The notes under the pieces were generated by a model, which made no database searches, had not been told where the DNA came from, and saw only the letters and a program-made list of their open reading frames with translations. A stretch of DNA of 64,000 bases from Bacteroidales bacterium (GTDB lineage: Bacteria > Bacteroidota > Bacteroidia > Bacteroidales > Paludibacteraceae), in NCBI GenBank assembly GCA_004557405.1, contig SFDZ01000008.1:22134-86133 (forward strand), given 5' to 3'. Positions 1-11,973 of the stretch are shown here, one piece after another. Both the position numbers and the translations under genes were made by a program. Numbering within the stretch: position 1 is the stretch's first letter; each line of letters starts with the position of its first letter.

Positions 1-1
1 C

Positions 2-2743
2 GAAGTGGGTCGCTATCGCATCAACCGTAAATTATTCGATGGCAAGACGGATAATATCGATGTACATGTGCTTGAAAAAGAGGACATTATCGCTATTATC
101 AAATATCTGATTCAACTTATCAATTCGAAAGTTGAGGTCGATGATATTGACCACTTGAGCAATCGTCGTGTGCGCACGGTGGGCGAACAGTTGTACCAAC
201 AATTTAATGTGGGTTTGGCCCGCATGAGTCGTACTATTCGCGAACGCATGAATGTGCGTGATAATGAGGTGTTTACGCCTATCGATTTGATTAACGCGAA
301 GACGATTTCGTCGGTTATCAATTCCTATTTTGGCACGAATGCGTTGTCGCAATTTATGGACCAAACCAATCCGTTGGCGGAGGTAACGCACAAACGTCGT
401 TTGTCGGCACTTGGCCCCGGTGGTTTGAGCCGCGATCGCGCCGGTTTCGAGGTGCGCGACGTGCACTACACGCATTATGGCCGTTTGTGCCCAATCGAGT
501 CGCCAGAAGGCCCGAACATCGGTCTGATCTCGTCGTTGTGCGTTTATGCAAAAATTAACGATTTGGGATTCATCGAGACGCCTTATCGTAAGGTGAATAA
601 CTGTCAGGTGGATTTGTCGGACAACGGCATCGTGTATATGACGGCCGAAGACGAAGAAAACCTGGTAGTGGCACAAGGTAATGCTCCGCTTGATGCCGAT
701 GGTCGCTTTATTCGCAACAAAGTGAAGTCGCGTTTGGAAGCCGATTTCCCGTTGGTTGCTCCCGACCGTGTCGATTTGATGGATGTGGCTCCGCAACAGA
801 TTGCTTCGATTGCCGCTGCCTTGATTCCGTTCTTGGAGCACGACGATGCTAACCGTGCGTTGATGGGCGCAAACATGATGCGTCAGGCAGTGCCTGTGTT
901 GCGTCCGGAAGCACCGATTGTTGGTACAGGCATCGAACGTCAGTTGATACGCGACTCGCGTACGCAAATCATGGCCGAGGGCGAAGGTGTCGTCGAATTT
1001 GTCGATGCCAGCGTTATCCGCATTCGTTACGACCGCACCGAAGAGGAGGATTTTGTGAACTTCGATTCGTCGGTAAAAGAATATCGTTTGCCGAAATTTG
1101 AACGTACCAACCAAGATACCACCATCGACCTTCGTCCGATAGTGAAGAAAGGCGACAGAGTAACGTTGAACCAAATTATGACCGAAGGTTATTCGAGCCA
1201 AAATGGCGAGTTGGCCTTGGGACGCAACCTGAAAGTGGCTTATATGCCGTGGAAAGGTTATAACTACGAGGATGCTATTGTGATTAATGAACGCGTGGTT
1301 CGTGAAGACATTTACACGTCGGTTCATGTAAGCGAATACACCCTCGAAGTGCGCGAAACGAAACGTGGTTTGGAAGAGTTGACGTCCGATATACCGAATG
1401 TGAGCGAAGATGCTACCAAGAACTTGGACGAAAATGGTATCATTCGCATCGGTGCGCACGTTATTCCGGGCGATATATTGATTGGTAAAATCACACCGAA
1501 AGGCGAAACCGACCCGACACCGGAAGAGAAACTTCTGCGTGCCATCTTTGGCGATAAAGCCGGCGATGTGAAAGATGCTTCGTTGAAAGCATCGCCCTCG
1601 CTGAAAGGTGTTGTGATAGGCCGCGAATTGTATGCCAAGGCGCAGCACACCCGCAAGAGCCGCAGCAACGACAAAGAGATATTGGCCAAACTTGATGCCG
1701 AGTTCGAAAAAGAAACGGCAGCCCTGAAAGCCCGCCTGATTGAAAAATTGGTGGCTGTAACGAGTGGCAAAACGTCGCAAGGCGTGAAAGATTTCTTGGG
1801 TGGCGACCTCATCCCGAAAGGTATGAAGTTTACGCAAAAAATGCTCAACGAAATCGATTATGCCACTGTACAACTCACGAAATGGACGACCGATGCGCAC
1901 AAAAATGATTTGATTCGCGATATCGTGATGAATTATTTGCGCAAATATAAAGAAGCCGATGCACGTCTGAAACGTCAAAAATTCAATGTAACCATCGGCG
2001 ATGAACTGCCTTCGGGCATCATCCAATTGGCCAAAGTCTATATCGCGAAAAAACGTAAAATTCGCGTGGGCGACAAAATGGCCGGTCGCCATGGTAACAA
2101 AGGTATCGTTTCGAAAATTGTCAGTCAGGAAGACATGCCGTTCCTTGAAGATGGTACGCCTGTCGATATCGTGTTGAACCCGCTGGGTGTGCCTTCGCGT
2201 ATGAACCTCGGACAGATATTCGAGGCCGTACTTGGATGGGCAGGTAAAGAACTTGGCGTGAAATTTGCAACACCAATTTTCGATGGCGCATCGTTGGATG
2301 ACTTGAATGAATGGTGCGACAAAGCCGGCGTGCCGCGTTATGGCAAAACCTATTTGTACGACGGCGGCACCGGCGAACGGTTCGACCAACCGGCTACCGT
2401 AGGTGTAACCTACTTCTTGAAACTTGGTCACATGGTCGAAGACAAAATGCACGCACGCTCCATTGGTCCATACTCGCTTATTACGCAACAGCCACTTGGC
2501 GGTAAAGCACAATTCGGCGGTCAGCGTTTTGGTGAGATGGAGGTTTGGGCACTCGAAGCCTTTGGCGCATCGTATATCCTGCAAGAGATTCTGACCGTGA
2601 AGTCGGACGATGTGTTGGGACGCGCTCGCGCTTACGAAGCCATCGTAAAAGGCGAACCGATGCCAAATGCCGGCATACCGGAATCGTTGAATGTATTGTT
2701 ACATGAGTTGAGAGGTTTGGGTTTAAGTGTTTCGTTGGATTAA
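2..2743 (+). CDS. rpoB: DNA-directed RNA polymerase subunit beta, C-terminal 913 residues (5' truncated)
   Basis: This is the beta subunit of RNA polymerase. The reading frame is open from the first bases of the window, so the gene begins upstream and roughly the first 350 residues are missing; the GTG at position 5 is an internal valine, not a start. The rifampicin-binding region is visible early ([19 protein letters not shown], then LSALGPGG), with the usual Asp, His and Ser at the classic resistance sites, so it looks wild type there. Further on are the conserved block [15 protein letters not shown] and the C-terminal clamp region [18 protein letters not shown]. rpoC follows after 53 nt in the same direction, the normal rpoBC order. 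Confidence 0.98.
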   Translation, partial: EVGRYRINRKLFDGKTDNIDVHVLEKEDIIAIIKYLIQLINSKVEVDDIDHLSNRRVRTVGEQLYQQFNVGLARMSRTIRERMNVRDNEVFTPIDLINAKTISSVINSYFGTNALSQFMDQTNPLAEVTHKRRLSALGPGGLSRDRAGFEVRDVHYTHYGRLCPIESPEGPNIGLISSLCVYAKINDLGFIETPYRKVNNCQVDLSDNGIVYMTAEDEENLVVAQGNAPLDADGRFIRNKVKSRLEADFPLVAPDRVDLMDVAPQQIASIAAALIPFLEHDDANRALMGANMMRQAVPVLRPEAPIVGTGIERQLIRDSRTQIMAEGEGVVEFVDASVIRIRYDRTEEEDFVNFDSSVKEYRLPKFERTNQDTTIDLRPIVKKGDRVTLNQIMTEGYSSQNGELALGRNLKVAYMPWKGYNYEDAIVINERVVREDIYTSVHVSEYTLEVRETKRGLEELTSDIPNVSEDATKNLDENGIIRIGAHVIPGDILIGKITPKGETDPTPEEKLLRAIFGDKAGDVKDASLKASPSLKGVVIGRELYAKAQHTRKSRSNDKEILAKLDAEFEKETAALKARLIEKLVAVTSGKTSQGVKDFLGGDLIPKGMKFTQKMLNEIDYATVQLTKWTTDAHKNDLIRDIVMNYLRKYKEADARLKRQKFNVTIGDELPSGIIQLAKVYIAKKRKIRVGDKMAGRHGNKGIVSKIVSQEDMPFLEDGTPVDIVLNPLGVPSRMNLGQIFEAVLGWAGKELGVKFATPIFDGASLDDLNEWCDKAGVPRYGKTYLYDGGTGERFDQPATVGVTYFLKLGHMVEDKMHARSIGPYSLITQQPLGGKAQFGGQRFGEMEVWALEAFGASYILQEILTVKSDDVLGRARAYEAIVKGEPMPNAGIPESLNVLLHELRGLGLSVSLD

Positions 2744-2796
2744 CATCCGGCGAAACGCCAACCTGAAATTTAACTTTTTCAAATTTCACAAAGATT

Positions 2797-3627
2797 ATGG
2801 CATTTAAAAGAGAAAATAAGACAAAAACAAACTTTAACAAGATTTCTATCGGTCTTGCATCGCCCGAAGAAATTCTCGAATCGTCGTATGGCGAGGTGCT
2901 GAAACCCGAAACCATCAACTATCGTACCTACAAACCCGAACGTGACGGCTTGTTTTGCGAACACATATTCGGTCCGTGCAAGGATTACGAGTGCCATTGC
3001 GGCAAGTACAAACGTATTCGTTACAAAGGTATAGTGTGCGACCGTTGCGGTGTCGAAGTTACCGAGAAAAAAGTGCGCCGCGAACGTTCCGGACACATCC
3101 AATTGGTGGTGCCGGTGGCGCATATCTGGTATTTCCGCTCGTTGCCCAACAAAATTGGTTACTTGCTTGGCATGCCCACAAAAAATCTTGACGCAATCAT
3201 CTATTACGAAAAATATGTGGTGATTCAAGCAGGTGTGTTGGCCGAAATTACTGCCGAAGACGATGAACCCGTAACCGACGGCATGCTTTTGGATGAGGAG
3301 CACTACCTGAATCTATTGGATCGTTTGCCGAGCGATAACGCCCTTTTGGACGACTCTGACCCCAATAAATTCATCGCCAAAATGGGTGCCGAAGCCATTT
3401 ACGATTTGCTCTGCCGCCTCGATTTGGACTCGCTGTCGTATCAGTTGCGCGACAAAGCCAATACCGATACGTCGCAACAGCGCAAGGCCGAAGCGTTGAA
3501 ACGTCTGCAAGTGGTGGAATCGTTCCGCGCTGCACGCCCGAAAAACCGACCGGAATGGATGATTCTGAAAGTCATTCCGGTGATTCCGCCCGAACTGCGC
3601 CCGGCCGCTTTGCTACATCGGATTTGA
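2797..3627 (+). CDS. rpoC: RNA polymerase subunit beta', N-terminal fragment (frame broken at about 3605)
   Basis: This fragment (276 aa) is the N-terminal part of beta'. It carries the zinc-binding cysteines ([13 protein letters not shown], then CDRCGVEV) and the start of the clamp. It matches the family through [16 protein letters not shown], then leaves the family sequence for seven residues and stops. In intact beta' the next residues are [20 protein letters not shown]. Here [14 protein letters not shown] resumes in another frame, so about 19 nt (codons for LVPLDG plus one base) are missing. The lost segment is the tip of the beta' lid loop. Because rpoC is essential, a sequencing or assembly error is the likeliest cause; a true lesion cannot be excluded from this sequence alone. 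Confidence 0.95.
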   Translation: MAFKRENKTKTNFNKISIGLASPEEILESSYGEVLKPETINYRTYKPERDGLFCEHIFGPCKDYECHCGKYKRIRYKGIVCDRCGVEVTEKKVRRERSGHIQLVVPVAHIWYFRSLPNKIGYLLGMPTKNLDAIIYYEKYVVIQAGVLAEITAEDDEPVTDGMLLDEEHYLNLLDRLPSDNALLDDSDPNKFIAKMGAEAIYDLLCRLDLDSLSYQLRDKANTDTSQQRKAEALKRLQVVESFRAARPKNRPEWMILKVIPVIPPELRPAALLHRI

Positions 3628-6600
3628 ACGATTTGTATCGCCGTGTTATCATTCGCAACAACCGCTTGAAACGCCTGATCGAAATCAAAGCTCCGGAAGT
3701 TATTCTGCGCAACGAAAAACGTATGTTGCAGGAAGCCGTTGACAGCCTGATAGACAACTCGCGTAAGACGACGGCTATGAAGAGCGACTCGAACCGTCCG
3801 CTGAAATCGTTGTCGGATAGTTTGAAAGGTAAACAAGGTCGTTTCCGTCAAAACTTGCTGGGTAAACGTGTTGACTATTCGGCACGCTCGGTTATCGTCG
3901 TTGGCCCCGAACTGAAAATGGGCGAATGCGGTTTGCCGAAAGATATGGCTGCCGAATTGTATAAACCGTTCATTATCCGTAAGTTGATAGAACGCGGTAT
4001 TGTCAAAACCGTAAAATCGGCCAAAAAAATCATCGACCGCAAAGATCCTGTCGTTTGGGATATTTTGGAATATGTGATGAAGGGTCACCCTGTGTTGCTG
4101 AACCGTGCACCAACGTTGCACCGTTTGGGTATTCAGGCGTTCCAACCGAAAATGATAGAAGGTAAGGCCATTCAGTTGCATCCGCTGGCATGTACGGCAT
4201 TCAACGCCGACTTCGATGGCGACCAAATGGCTGTGCATTTGCCGTTGAGCAACGAGGCTGTGCTCGAAGCACAACTGCTGATGTTGCAATCGCACAACAT
4301 TCTGAATCCGGCGAATGGCGCACCTATTACAGTGCCGTCGCAGGACATGGTTTTGGGCTTGTACTACATCACCAAACCGCGCAAAGGCGCTAAAGGCGAA
4401 GGCATGAAATTCTACTCGCCCGAAGAGGTCGAAATAGCCTACAACGAAAAACAAATCGATGTGCATGCTATCATATCGGTGCGTGTGAAAGATTTGGACG
4501 AAAACGGCAATTTGGTAGAACGCATGGTGGACGAAACTACTGTCGGACGCGTGATTGTGAATAAATATGTGCCCGAAGAGTGCGGATTTATCAACCAACT
4601 GATTTCGAAAAAATCGTTGCGCGACATCATCTCGTTTGTCATCGAAAAAGCCGGTGTGGCTCGTACCGCCCAATTCTTGGACGATATTAAAAACCTGGGT
4701 TACAAGATGGCGTTTGTCGGCGGTTTGTCGTTCAACTTGTCGGATGTAATCATTCCGGAAGAGAAAGATGCGCTTGTACAAAAAGGTTATGACGATGTAG
4801 AAGGCATTTTGGCCGACTACAATATGGGTTTCATCACCAATAACGAACGTTATAACAAAATTATTGATACATGGACTGAGGTGAACAGTAAGTTGGCCAA
4901 AGTCGTTATCGACCGTTTGGCGGCCGACCAACAAGGCTTTAACTCGGTGTACATGATGTTGGATTCGGGCGCTCGTGGTTCGAAAGAACAGATTCGTCAG
5001 TTGTCCGGCATGCGTGGTCTGATGGCCAAACCGCAAAAAGCCGGTGCCGAAGGCGGTCAGATTATCGAAAACCCGATTTTGTCCAACTTTAAGGAAGGCT
5101 TGTCGGTGCAAGAATACTTTATTTCGACGCACGGTGCTCGTAAAGGTTTGGCCGATACGGCGTTGAAGACGGCCGATGCCGGTTATCTGACCCGTCGTTT
5201 GGTCGATGTGTCGCACGATGTTATCATTACCGAAGAGGATTGTGGCACGTTGCGCGGCTTGGTTGCTACCGAATTGCGGAACAAAGAACAGGTCGTTTCG
5301 TCGTTGTACGAACGCATCTTGGGACGTGTATCGGTACACGATGTGTTCCATCCGCAAACGGGCGAACTGATAGTGGCCGCCGGTGACGAAATCACAGAAA
5401 AAGAGGCTAAAATTATCCAAGAATCGCCCATTGAACGCGTCGAAATACGTTCGGTGTTGACGTGCGAATCGAAACATGGCGTTTGCGCCAAATGCTACGG
5501 TCGCAACTTGTCAACAGGTCGTTTGGTCAATCGCGGCGAGGCGGTCGGCGTTATTGCGGCACAATCCATCGGTGAGCCCGGTACACAGTTGACACTGCGT
5601 ACGTTCCACGTCGGTGGTGTGGCATCGAACATTGCTGCCGAATCCAATATGGTATCGAACTACGATGGTATTTTGTTGATAGACGAGTTGCGCACGGTGC
5701 AAGCACAAGATGCCGCCGGCAATGCGTATGATGTAGTTGTCAGCCGTCAGGCCGAAGCGCGCATCATCGATGCAAATACCGGCATTTTGTTGTCCACCCC
5801 GCAATCCATTGCGTATGGTTCGAAATTGTTCTTCCAAAGCGGTGCTACCGTGAAGAAAGGCGACAAAATCTGCGAATGGGACCCGTTCAATGCCGTTATC
5901 ATCTCGGAAGTTGAGGGTAAACTCGAATTCGAAAATATGATTGAAAACGTAACGTACAAAGTGGAGTCGGACGAAGCCACCGGTCTGCGCGAACGTATCA
6001 TCATCGAATCGAAAGAGAAAAACAAAATGCCTGCAGCGCACATCAAAGACAAGAAAGGCGAGATACTGAAAACGTACAACTTGCCGGTAGGCGCACACTT
6101 GGTGGTCGAAGAAAAACAAGCCATCAAAACGGGCGATTTGCTGGTAAAAATACCGCGTGCCGTGGGTAGCGCCGGCGATATTACCGGTGGTCTGCCGCGT
6201 GTAACCGAATTGTTCGAAGCACGTAATCCATCGAATCCGGCCATCGTTGCCGAAATCGACGGCGAAGTGCTGTTTGGCAAAGTGAAACGTGGTAACCGCG
6301 AAATCAGCGTTGTGTCGAAAACGGGCGAAGAGAAGAAATATCTCGTTCCGCTGTCGAAGCAGATACTTGTGCAGGAGAATGACTATGTGCGTGCCGGAAC
6401 ACCGCTGTCCGACGGCGTGATTACGCCTGCCGACATCTTGGCCATCAAAGGCCCGACGGCTGTACAGGAATACATTGTTAACGAAGTGCAAGACGTATAT
6501 CGTCTGCAGGGTGTGAAAATCAACGACAAACATTTCGAAGTGATTGTGCGTCAGATGATGCGCAAGGTCGAAATTGCCGAATCGGGCGACACCTGTTTCC

Positions 6601-7067
6601 TCGAAGGACAAATTGTCGATAAAATCGACTTTAACGAGGCCAACGACCGTATTTGGGGCAAAAAAGTGGTTGTCGATGCCGGCGATAGCGAAACGTTGCA
6701 GGCCGGTCAGATTGTTACCGCCCGCAAATTGCGCGACGAAAACAGCCTGCTGAAACGTCACGACAAACGTTTGGTCGAAGTGCGCGATGCCATGCCGGCC
6801 ACCTCAAGTCAGGTGCTGCAAGGTATTACGCGTGCGGCATTAGGTACCAAGAGCTTTATGTCGGCAGCGTCGTTCCAAGAGACCACGAAAGTGCTGAACG
6901 AAGCCGCTATCAACGCCAAAGTTGACAGATTGGAAGGCATGAAGGAGAACGTGATTGTAGGTCTGCGGATTCCGGCCGGTACAGGTTTACGCGAGTACGA
7001 CAAACTTGTGGTGGCCTCGATGGAAGACTACGAGCGTTCGAAAGCTGAACGCGAAACCGAAGCATAA
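3555..7067 (+). CDS. rpoC: RNA polymerase subunit beta', large C-terminal fragment with the active site
   Basis: This frame holds the rest of beta'. Authentic homology begins at [20 protein letters not shown] (near 3607). The ATG at 3555 and the first fifteen residues are an out-of-frame shadow of the N-terminal fragment, not a real start. The catalytic magnesium loop [12 protein letters not shown] is intact, as are the trigger-loop and bridge-helix region ([19 protein letters not shown]) and the second cysteine cluster ([16 protein letters not shown]). Joined to the N-terminal fragment with six residues restored, the protein is about 1,430 aa, the normal Bacteroidota length. A terminator follows at 7094. 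Confidence 0.95.
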   Translation: MDDSESHSGDSARTAPGRFATSDLNDLYRRVIIRNNRLKRLIEIKAPEVILRNEKRMLQEAVDSLIDNSRKTTAMKSDSNRPLKSLSDSLKGKQGRFRQNLLGKRVDYSARSVIVVGPELKMGECGLPKDMAAELYKPFIIRKLIERGIVKTVKSAKKIIDRKDPVVWDILEYVMKGHPVLLNRAPTLHRLGIQAFQPKMIEGKAIQLHPLACTAFNADFDGDQMAVHLPLSNEAVLEAQLLMLQSHNILNPANGAPITVPSQDMVLGLYYITKPRKGAKGEGMKFYSPEEVEIAYNEKQIDVHAIISVRVKDLDENGNLVERMVDETTVGRVIVNKYVPEECGFINQLISKKSLRDIISFVIEKAGVARTAQFLDDIKNLGYKMAFVGGLSFNLSDVIIPEEKDALVQKGYDDVEGILADYNMGFITNNERYNKIIDTWTEVNSKLAKVVIDRLAADQQGFNSVYMMLDSGARGSKEQIRQLSGMRGLMAKPQKAGAEGGQIIENPILSNFKEGLSVQEYFISTHGARKGLADTALKTADAGYLTRRLVDVSHDVIITEEDCGTLRGLVATELRNKEQVVSSLYERILGRVSVHDVFHPQTGELIVAAGDEITEKEAKIIQESPIERVEIRSVLTCESKHGVCAKCYGRNLSTGRLVNRGEAVGVIAAQSIGEPGTQLTLRTFHVGGVASNIAAESNMVSNYDGILLIDELRTVQAQDAAGNAYDVVVSRQAEARIIDANTGILLSTPQSIAYGSKLFFQSGATVKKGDKICEWDPFNAVIISEVEGKLEFENMIENVTYKVESDEATGLRERIIIESKEKNKMPAAHIKDKKGEILKTYNLPVGAHLVVEEKQAIKTGDLLVKIPRAVGSAGDITGGLPRVTELFEARNPSNPAIVAEIDGEVLFGKVKRGNREISVVSKTGEEKKYLVPLSKQILVQENDYVRAGTPLSDGVITPADILAIKGPTAVQEYIVNEVQDVYRLQGVKINDKHFEVIVRQMMRKVEIAESGDTCFLEGQIVDKIDFNEANDRIWGKKVVVDAGDSETLQAGQIVTARKLRDENSLLKRHDKRLVEVRDAMPATSSQVLQGITRAALGTKSFMSAASFQETTKVLNEAAINAKVDRLEGMKENVIVGLRIPAGTGLREYDKLVVASMEDYERSKAERETEA

Positions 7068-7093
7068 ATCGTTGGTTGTTTTTAATTTACTGG

Positions 7094-7133
7094 ACATCGG
7101 GGACGTAAACCATACGCCCTCGATGTTTTTTTT
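7094..7133 (+). terminator. Rho-independent terminator after rpoC
   Basis: An inverted repeat pairs ACATCG (7094-7099) with CGATGT (7121-7126), extended by GGG against CCC inside, and is followed by an uninterrupted run of T. It closes the rpoBC transcript before the rimP promoter. Confidence 0.85.
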
Positions 7134-7151
7134 GTTTTTATTGACCGAAAA

Positions 7152-7183
7152 TTTGGCAGAATGAAAAAAAATGCGTAACTTTG
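7152..7183 (+). promoter_or_regulatory. Bacteroidota-type promoter for rimP-nusA-infB
   Basis: TTTG at 7152-7155 and TAACTTTG at 7176-7183 are separated by 20 bp, an exact fit to the Bacteroidota sigma-ABfr consensus (TTTG, 19-21 bp, TAnnTTTG). Transcription would start near 7190, leaving a leader of about 80 nt before rimP. Confidence 0.8.
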
Positions 7184-7270
7184 CAACGTTGATGGAGTAG
7201 GGGACTTGACAAAGTCCCCTACGCTATTGATAAAGCCACAGAATTTGATAATAAAAAAGCACTTTAGTGT

Positions 7271-7735
7271 ATGATAGACAAGCAGTTAGTTGAAACGATA
7301 GTAACTGAAAAATTGGTTGGTACGGATTGCTTTTTGGTCGATGTGTCGGTGTCGTCGGACAATGTGATTGTAGTCGAAATTGACAACGAAACCGGTATCG
7401 ACATCGATTTTTGTGTGGAACTGAGCCGCCATATCGAATCGAGGCTTGACCGCGATGCCGAAGATTTTGAGTTGGAAGTTGGTTCGGCCGGTCTGACGGC
7501 GCCCTTCAAAGTACAGGGACAATATCGCAAAAATGTGGGGCATGAGGTTGAACTGCTGACCAAAGATGGTCGTAAGTTGTCGGGTGTGTTGAGCGCCGTG
7601 TCTGACGATACGTTTGCCGTGGACATCACCACGATGGTGAAACCCGAAGGCGCCAAACGCAAAATACCGCAAACCGATACGCTGACCTTTGCTTACGCTG
7701 ACGTAAAACAAGTGCGCGCCGTGCTGAAGGTGTGA
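7271..7735 (+). CDS. rimP: Ribosome maturation factor RimP
   Basis: RimP is a cytoplasmic factor needed for maturation of the 30S subunit. The 154-aa product has the family's two-domain layout: an N-terminal alpha/beta domain (about 1-75, with GTDCFLVDVSVSSDN and the ELSRHIESRLD helix, then FELEVGSAGLTAPFK) and a C-terminal SH3-like barrel (about 80-154, VELLTKDGRKLSGVL). It starts at ATG 7271. It heads the conserved rimP-nusA-infB operon, with nusA 58 nt downstream, and has its own promoter at 7152-7183. Confidence 0.93.
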   Translation: MIDKQLVETIVTEKLVGTDCFLVDVSVSSDNVIVVEIDNETGIDIDFCVELSRHIESRLDRDAEDFELEVGSAGLTAPFKVQGQYRKNVGHEVELLTKDGRKLSGVLSAVSDDTFAVDITTMVKPEGAKRKIPQTDTLTFAYADVKQVRAVLKV

Positions 7736-7793
7736 TTTGTAAATAGTTGATTTTGAAAGAAGTAAAAAACGTATAATATATCAAATAAAAATT

Positions 7794-9050
7794 ATGGCAC
7801 GAAAAGAAAATGTCAATTTGATTGACACATTCGCAGAATTTAAGGAGTTGAAGAACATTGATCGCTCGACGATGATTTCCATATTGGAAGAATCGTTCCG
7901 TAGTGTGATTGCCAAAATGTTCGGCTCGGATAAGAATTACGACGTGATTATCAATCCCGACAAGGGCGATTGCGAAATATTTCGTAATCGTATCGTGGTA
8001 GAAGACGGCATGGTGAAAAACCCGAACACCGAAATTTCGTTGTCCGAGGCCAAACAAATCGAGGACGATTACGAAGTCGGCGAAGAAGTTACCGACCAAG
8101 TGGATTTTATGCAGTTTGGTCGTCGTGTGGTGCTGAATTTGCGCCAAATTCTGGCCACGAAAATCATGGATTTGCAAAAAGAGGCTCTTTATTCGCAATA
8201 CAGCGAATTGGTTGGCCTTGTGGTAACGGGCGAAGTGTATCAGGTGTGGAAAAAAGAGGTATTGCTGCTCGACGACGATGGCAACGAGATGTTGTTGCCG
8301 AAAGATGCACAAATTCCGACCGATTTTTTCCGCAAAGGCGATGTCGTTCGTGCTATTGTCGATCACGTTGACAATCAGAACAATAATCCCAAAATTTATC
8401 TGTCGCGCATATCGCCCGAATTTTTGGAGCGTTTGTTCGAGATAGAGGTTCCTGAAGTGCACGATGGCTTGATTACCATCAAAAAAATAGCGCGCATTCC
8501 CGGCGAACGCGCCAAAGTGGCTGTGGAGTCGTACGACGACCGCATCGATCCGGTAGGCGCCTGCGTGGGCGTGAAAGGCGCTCGTATTCACGGCATTGTG
8601 CGCGAACTGCGTAACGAGAGCATCGATGTGATAAACTACACGAACAACCTTGGATTGTTTATCTCGCGTGCGTTGGGTCCTGCAAAAATCACAGCCATCG
8701 AATTCGACCACGAGAACAAAAAAGCGAGTGTTTACATCAAGCCCGAAGAGGTGTCGCTGGCTATCGGTAAAGGCGGCTCGAATATTAAATTGGCAACCAT
8801 GTTAAGTGGTTATACCATAGAGGTTTACCGCGACGATGCTACATTGGAACACGATAGCGATGATATCTATTTGGACGAATTTAACGACGAAATCGATCAG
8901 TGGGTTATCGATGCACTGAAAGCGGTTGGTTGCGATACGGCGAAAGCGGTGTTGGCTATTCCGCGCGATGAGTTGATAACTCGTACCGATTTGGAAGAAG
9001 AGACTATCGACGATGTGCTGCGCATATTGCAAGCCGAGTTCGAGGATTGA
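7794..9050 (+). CDS. nusA: Transcription termination/antitermination factor NusA
   Basis: NusA binds RNA polymerase and nascent RNA, modulating pausing, termination and antitermination. The 418-aa protein has the polymerase-binding N-terminal domain (about 1-125), an S1 RNA-binding domain (about 135-200, GLVVTGEVYQVWKKEVLLL), and tandem KH domains (about 230-345), with the diagnostic DPVGACVGVKGARI and SLAIGKGGSNIKLA motifs. A short C-terminal helical domain (about 360-418) ends in an acidic tail. The long acidic repeats of E. coli NusA are absent, as is usual outside the gammaproteobacteria. It lies between rimP and infB in the classic operon. Confidence 0.97.
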   Translation: MARKENVNLIDTFAEFKELKNIDRSTMISILEESFRSVIAKMFGSDKNYDVIINPDKGDCEIFRNRIVVEDGMVKNPNTEISLSEAKQIEDDYEVGEEVTDQVDFMQFGRRVVLNLRQILATKIMDLQKEALYSQYSELVGLVVTGEVYQVWKKEVLLLDDDGNEMLLPKDAQIPTDFFRKGDVVRAIVDHVDNQNNNPKIYLSRISPEFLERLFEIEVPEVHDGLITIKKIARIPGERAKVAVESYDDRIDPVGACVGVKGARIHGIVRELRNESIDVINYTNNLGLFISRALGPAKITAIEFDHENKKASVYIKPEEVSLAIGKGGSNIKLATMLSGYTIEVYRDDATLEHDSDDIYLDEFNDEIDQWVIDALKAVGCDTAKAVLAIPRDELITRTDLEEETIDDVLRILQAEFED

Positions 9051-9149
9051 TCGTCTGCAAAGCAGATTGCCGTTGATGGCGCATTTTTTGGGGGATACCA
9101 AGTATTACAAACAGAGAAAAACAGTTTATTGAAAAAAGAAAATTTACGT

Positions 9150-11888
9150 ATGGCACGATTAAGACAGGTTATTATAAAATTGAACATCGGACTGGCGAGG
9201 GCGGTCGAGTTTTTGAATAGCAAGGGCGGCAATTTCGATGATGACAATCCCAATGCAAAATTGACGAGCGAGCAGGAACAGATGCTGCTGCGCGAATTCG
9301 GTACCGACGAAATGATCAAACAAGAATCGGACCGGTTGATGCAGGAGCGTATCGAAAAAGAACGCGAGAAAGAAGAAGTCAAACAAGATAAAGCGGAAGA
9401 ACCCAAACCGGTCGAAGAGATTGTTATCAGCGTTGAACTCCCGCACTTGAAGCCTGTGGCGACAATCGATTTGGATGCTGTTGGTAAACCGGCCGTCAAA
9501 ACCGAAGAGAAACCTGTCGCACCGGTAGAAACACCTAAACCGGCACCGCAGCCCGAGCAGGAAAAGCCGGTCGAGGCACCTGCTGAACCGCGCCGTGAAG
9601 CGCAGCCCGACGAGGTGTTTACCTATCGCAAGGTGGAATTTGAAAATAACCTGAAGATGGTGGGCAAAATTGATTTGAACGCCATCAACGATGCTACGCG
9701 CCCGACCAAAAAATCGAAAGATGCCAAACGTAAAGACCGCGTCGAAAAACCAACGGCCAAGGCGACGGCGCCATCGGCTCCGGCCAAAAAAGAAGAGATA
9801 TTCCGTACGGATATCCCGCAACTCGACGGCCCGCACACTGTCGGCAAAATTGCTTTGACCGACGAGCCCGGATCGCGCAAAAAACGTAAACGCATCGGCA
9901 AAAACGAACGTGTCGATATAAATAAAGTGTCGGGCGGTGTGCGCGACAAGAAAAATAAACGCTCGATACATGTGGCGAACGTCAGCGAGGAAGATGTCGC
10001 TTTGCAGATAAAGGAAACGCTGGCGCGCCTGACCGAAAATAAACGCAGCAACAAAAAAGCCGCCGACTATCGTAAAAACAAACGCGAAGCCGTGGCGCAA
10101 CGTCAGCAGGAGCAAGCCGCCGCCGAACGCCGCGCCGAAGGCATACTGAAATTGACCGAATTTGTAACAGCCAACGATTTGGCTACGATGATGAATGTGC
10201 CTGTAACACAGGTAATTCAGACTTGTTTCAACTTGGGATTGTTCGTCTCGATAAACCAACGTTTGGACGCCGAAACCATCAATATTGTAGCCGATGAATT
10301 TGGCTTCAAGACCGAATTCGTCAGTGCCGATGTAGCGCATGCCATCGAGGAAGATGCTGATCGTCCCGAGGATTTGCAACCGCGTTCGCCGATTGTAACG
10401 GTTATGGGACACGTCGATCATGGTAAAACATCGCTGTTGGACTATATCCGCAAATCGAATGTCATTGCCGGCGAGGCCGGTGGCATTACACAGCATATCG
10501 GCGCCTACAATGTGAAACTTGACGATGGTCGTCATATCACGTTTTTGGATACGCCGGGACACGAGGCCTTCACGGCGATGCGTGCGCGTGGTGCCAAAGT
10601 TACCGATATTGCCATTATCATTGTGGCGGCCGACGACGGTGTGATGCCGCAAACGGTCGAGGCTATCAATCATGCGTCGGCAGCAGGCGTACCGATAGTG
10701 TTTGCCATCAACAAGGTGGACAAACCGAATGCCAATCCCGATAAAATCAAAGAAGAATTGGCCAATATGAATTATATGGTCGAGGAGTGGGGCGGTAAGT
10801 ACCAATCGCAAGACATTTCGGCCAAAAAAGGTCTTGGCGTGAAAGAATTGCTCGAGAAAGTGTTGCTCGAGGCCGATTTGCTCGATTTGAAAGCCAATCC
10901 GAATCGTAAGGCGTCGGGGTCAGTTATCGAATCGACGTTGGACAAAGGACGTGGCTATGTGGCTACCGTGTTGGTGAGCAACGGCACGTTGCATGTGGGC
11001 GATGTGGTGCTGGCCGGTACGGCTTACGGGCGCATCAAAGCCATGTTCAACGAGCGCAATCAACGCATCAAAGAGGCCAAACCGTCCGAACCGGTTATCA
11101 TTCTTGGTTTGAACGGCGCTCCACAGGCCGGCGACAACTTTAATGTATTCGACCAAGACCACGAGGCACGCGACATTGCAGCGCGTCGCGAACAATTGGC
11201 GCGCGAACAGAGTTTGCGCACATCGAAACACCTTACGCTCGAGGAACTTGGGCGTCGTCGGGCTTTGGGCGATTTCCACGAACTGAACGTCATTGTGAAA
11301 GGCGATGTCGATGGTTCGATCGAGGCTTTGTCCGATTCGTTGATAAAACTATCGACGCCGGAGGTGCAAGTGAATGTGATTCACAAGGCTGTGGGACAGA
11401 TTTCGGAATCGGATGTGATGTTGGCTGCAGCATCGAATGCCATTATCATCGGTTTCCAAGTGCGCCCGTCGGCCGATGCACGCAAAACTGCCGAACGCGA
11501 GGAAGTCGATATTCGCTTGTACTCAATCATTTACGATGCTATCGAGGAGTTGAAAGCCGCTATGGAAGGATTGCTCTCGCCCGAAATCAAGGAAGAGATA
11601 ACGGCAACGCTCGAAATTCGCGAGACATTCAAAATCAGCAAGGTTGGCACTGTGGCCGGCTGTATGGTGAAAGAGGGCAAAATCGCACGTTCCAACAAAG
11701 TGCGCCTCATTCGCGATGGCATCGTGGTTTACACCGGCGATTTGGCTTCGCTCAAACGTATGAAAGACGACGTGAAGGAGGTGGCCAGCGGCTTTGAATG
11801 CGGCTTGAATATTGCCAATTACAACGACATCAAAGTGGGCGATATTATCGAAGGCTTTGTCGAAGTCGAAGTGAAAAAGACGCTGTAA
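9150..11888 (+). CDS. infB: Translation initiation factor IF-2
   Basis: IF-2 is the GTPase that places initiator tRNA on the 30S subunit and promotes subunit joining. I chose ATG 9150 ([20 protein letters not shown]), giving 912 aa; an in-frame TTG at 9129 would add seven residues with no homology support. A long charged Lys/Glu/Pro-rich N-terminal extension (about 45-330) precedes an IF2_N domain (about 335-395). The GTPase domain follows ([16 protein letters not shown] and NKVD motifs), then the beta-barrel and the C-terminal fMet-tRNA-binding domain. It follows nusA by 99 nt. Confidence 0.97.
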   Translation: MARLRQVIIKLNIGLARAVEFLNSKGGNFDDDNPNAKLTSEQEQMLLREFGTDEMIKQESDRLMQERIEKEREKEEVKQDKAEEPKPVEEIVISVELPHLKPVATIDLDAVGKPAVKTEEKPVAPVETPKPAPQPEQEKPVEAPAEPRREAQPDEVFTYRKVEFENNLKMVGKIDLNAINDATRPTKKSKDAKRKDRVEKPTAKATAPSAPAKKEEIFRTDIPQLDGPHTVGKIALTDEPGSRKKRKRIGKNERVDINKVSGGVRDKKNKRSIHVANVSEEDVALQIKETLARLTENKRSNKKAADYRKNKREAVAQRQQEQAAAERRAEGILKLTEFVTANDLATMMNVPVTQVIQTCFNLGLFVSINQRLDAETINIVADEFGFKTEFVSADVAHAIEEDADRPEDLQPRSPIVTVMGHVDHGKTSLLDYIRKSNVIAGEAGGITQHIGAYNVKLDDGRHITFLDTPGHEAFTAMRARGAKVTDIAIIIVAADDGVMPQTVEAINHASAAGVPIVFAINKVDKPNANPDKIKEELANMNYMVEEWGGKYQSQDISAKKGLGVKELLEKVLLEADLLDLKANPNRKASGSVIESTLDKGRGYVATVLVSNGTLHVGDVVLAGTAYGRIKAMFNERNQRIKEAKPSEPVIILGLNGAPQAGDNFNVFDQDHEARDIAARREQLAREQSLRTSKHLTLEELGRRRALGDFHELNVIVKGDVDGSIEALSDSLIKLSTPEVQVNVIHKAVGQISESDVMLAAASNAIIIGFQVRPSADARKTAEREEVDIRLYSIIYDAIEELKAAMEGLLSPEIKEEITATLEIRETFKISKVGTVAGCMVKEGKIARSNKVRLIRDGIVVYTGDLASLKRMKDDVKEVASGFECGLNIANYNDIKVGDIIEGFVEVEVKKTL

Positions 11889-11921
11889 ACTATTGATAGA
11901 CAGTGTATTCCTGTATTTTTC

Positions 11922-11949
11922 TTGGCACGGGTTTTCGGATTCGTGCCAA
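11922..11949 (+). terminator. Inverted repeat after infB, possible weak or partial terminator
   Basis: TTGGCACG (11922-11929) pairs perfectly with CGTGCCAA (11942-11949) around a 12-nt loop. Only three T residues follow, so it may stabilise the infB 3' end or terminate partially rather than fully separate infB from cvpA. Confidence 0.5.
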
Positions 11950-11973
11950 TTTGTATAACGCTACATTGTAACT

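Noticed and set aside
32-2584. An 850-codon open frame antisense to rpoB
   Set aside because: It mirrors the rpoB coding frame, has unnatural composition (His/Phe/Arg rich) and no recognisable domain; long antisense frames are expected with this codon bias.
3598-3630. Programmed -1 ribosomal frameshift in rpoC
   Set aside because: No slippery heptamer or downstream pseudoknot is visible, and shifting would still leave out six nearly invariant lid residues, so a deletion (real or artefact) fits better.
3441-5477. A 678-codon open frame antisense to rpoC
   Set aside because: Same explanation: a shadow of the highly conserved rpoC reading frame.
9129-9149. TTG start for infB seven codons upstream
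   Set aside because: The ATG at 9150 starts exactly where homology begins; the extension is lysine/asparagine-rich leader.
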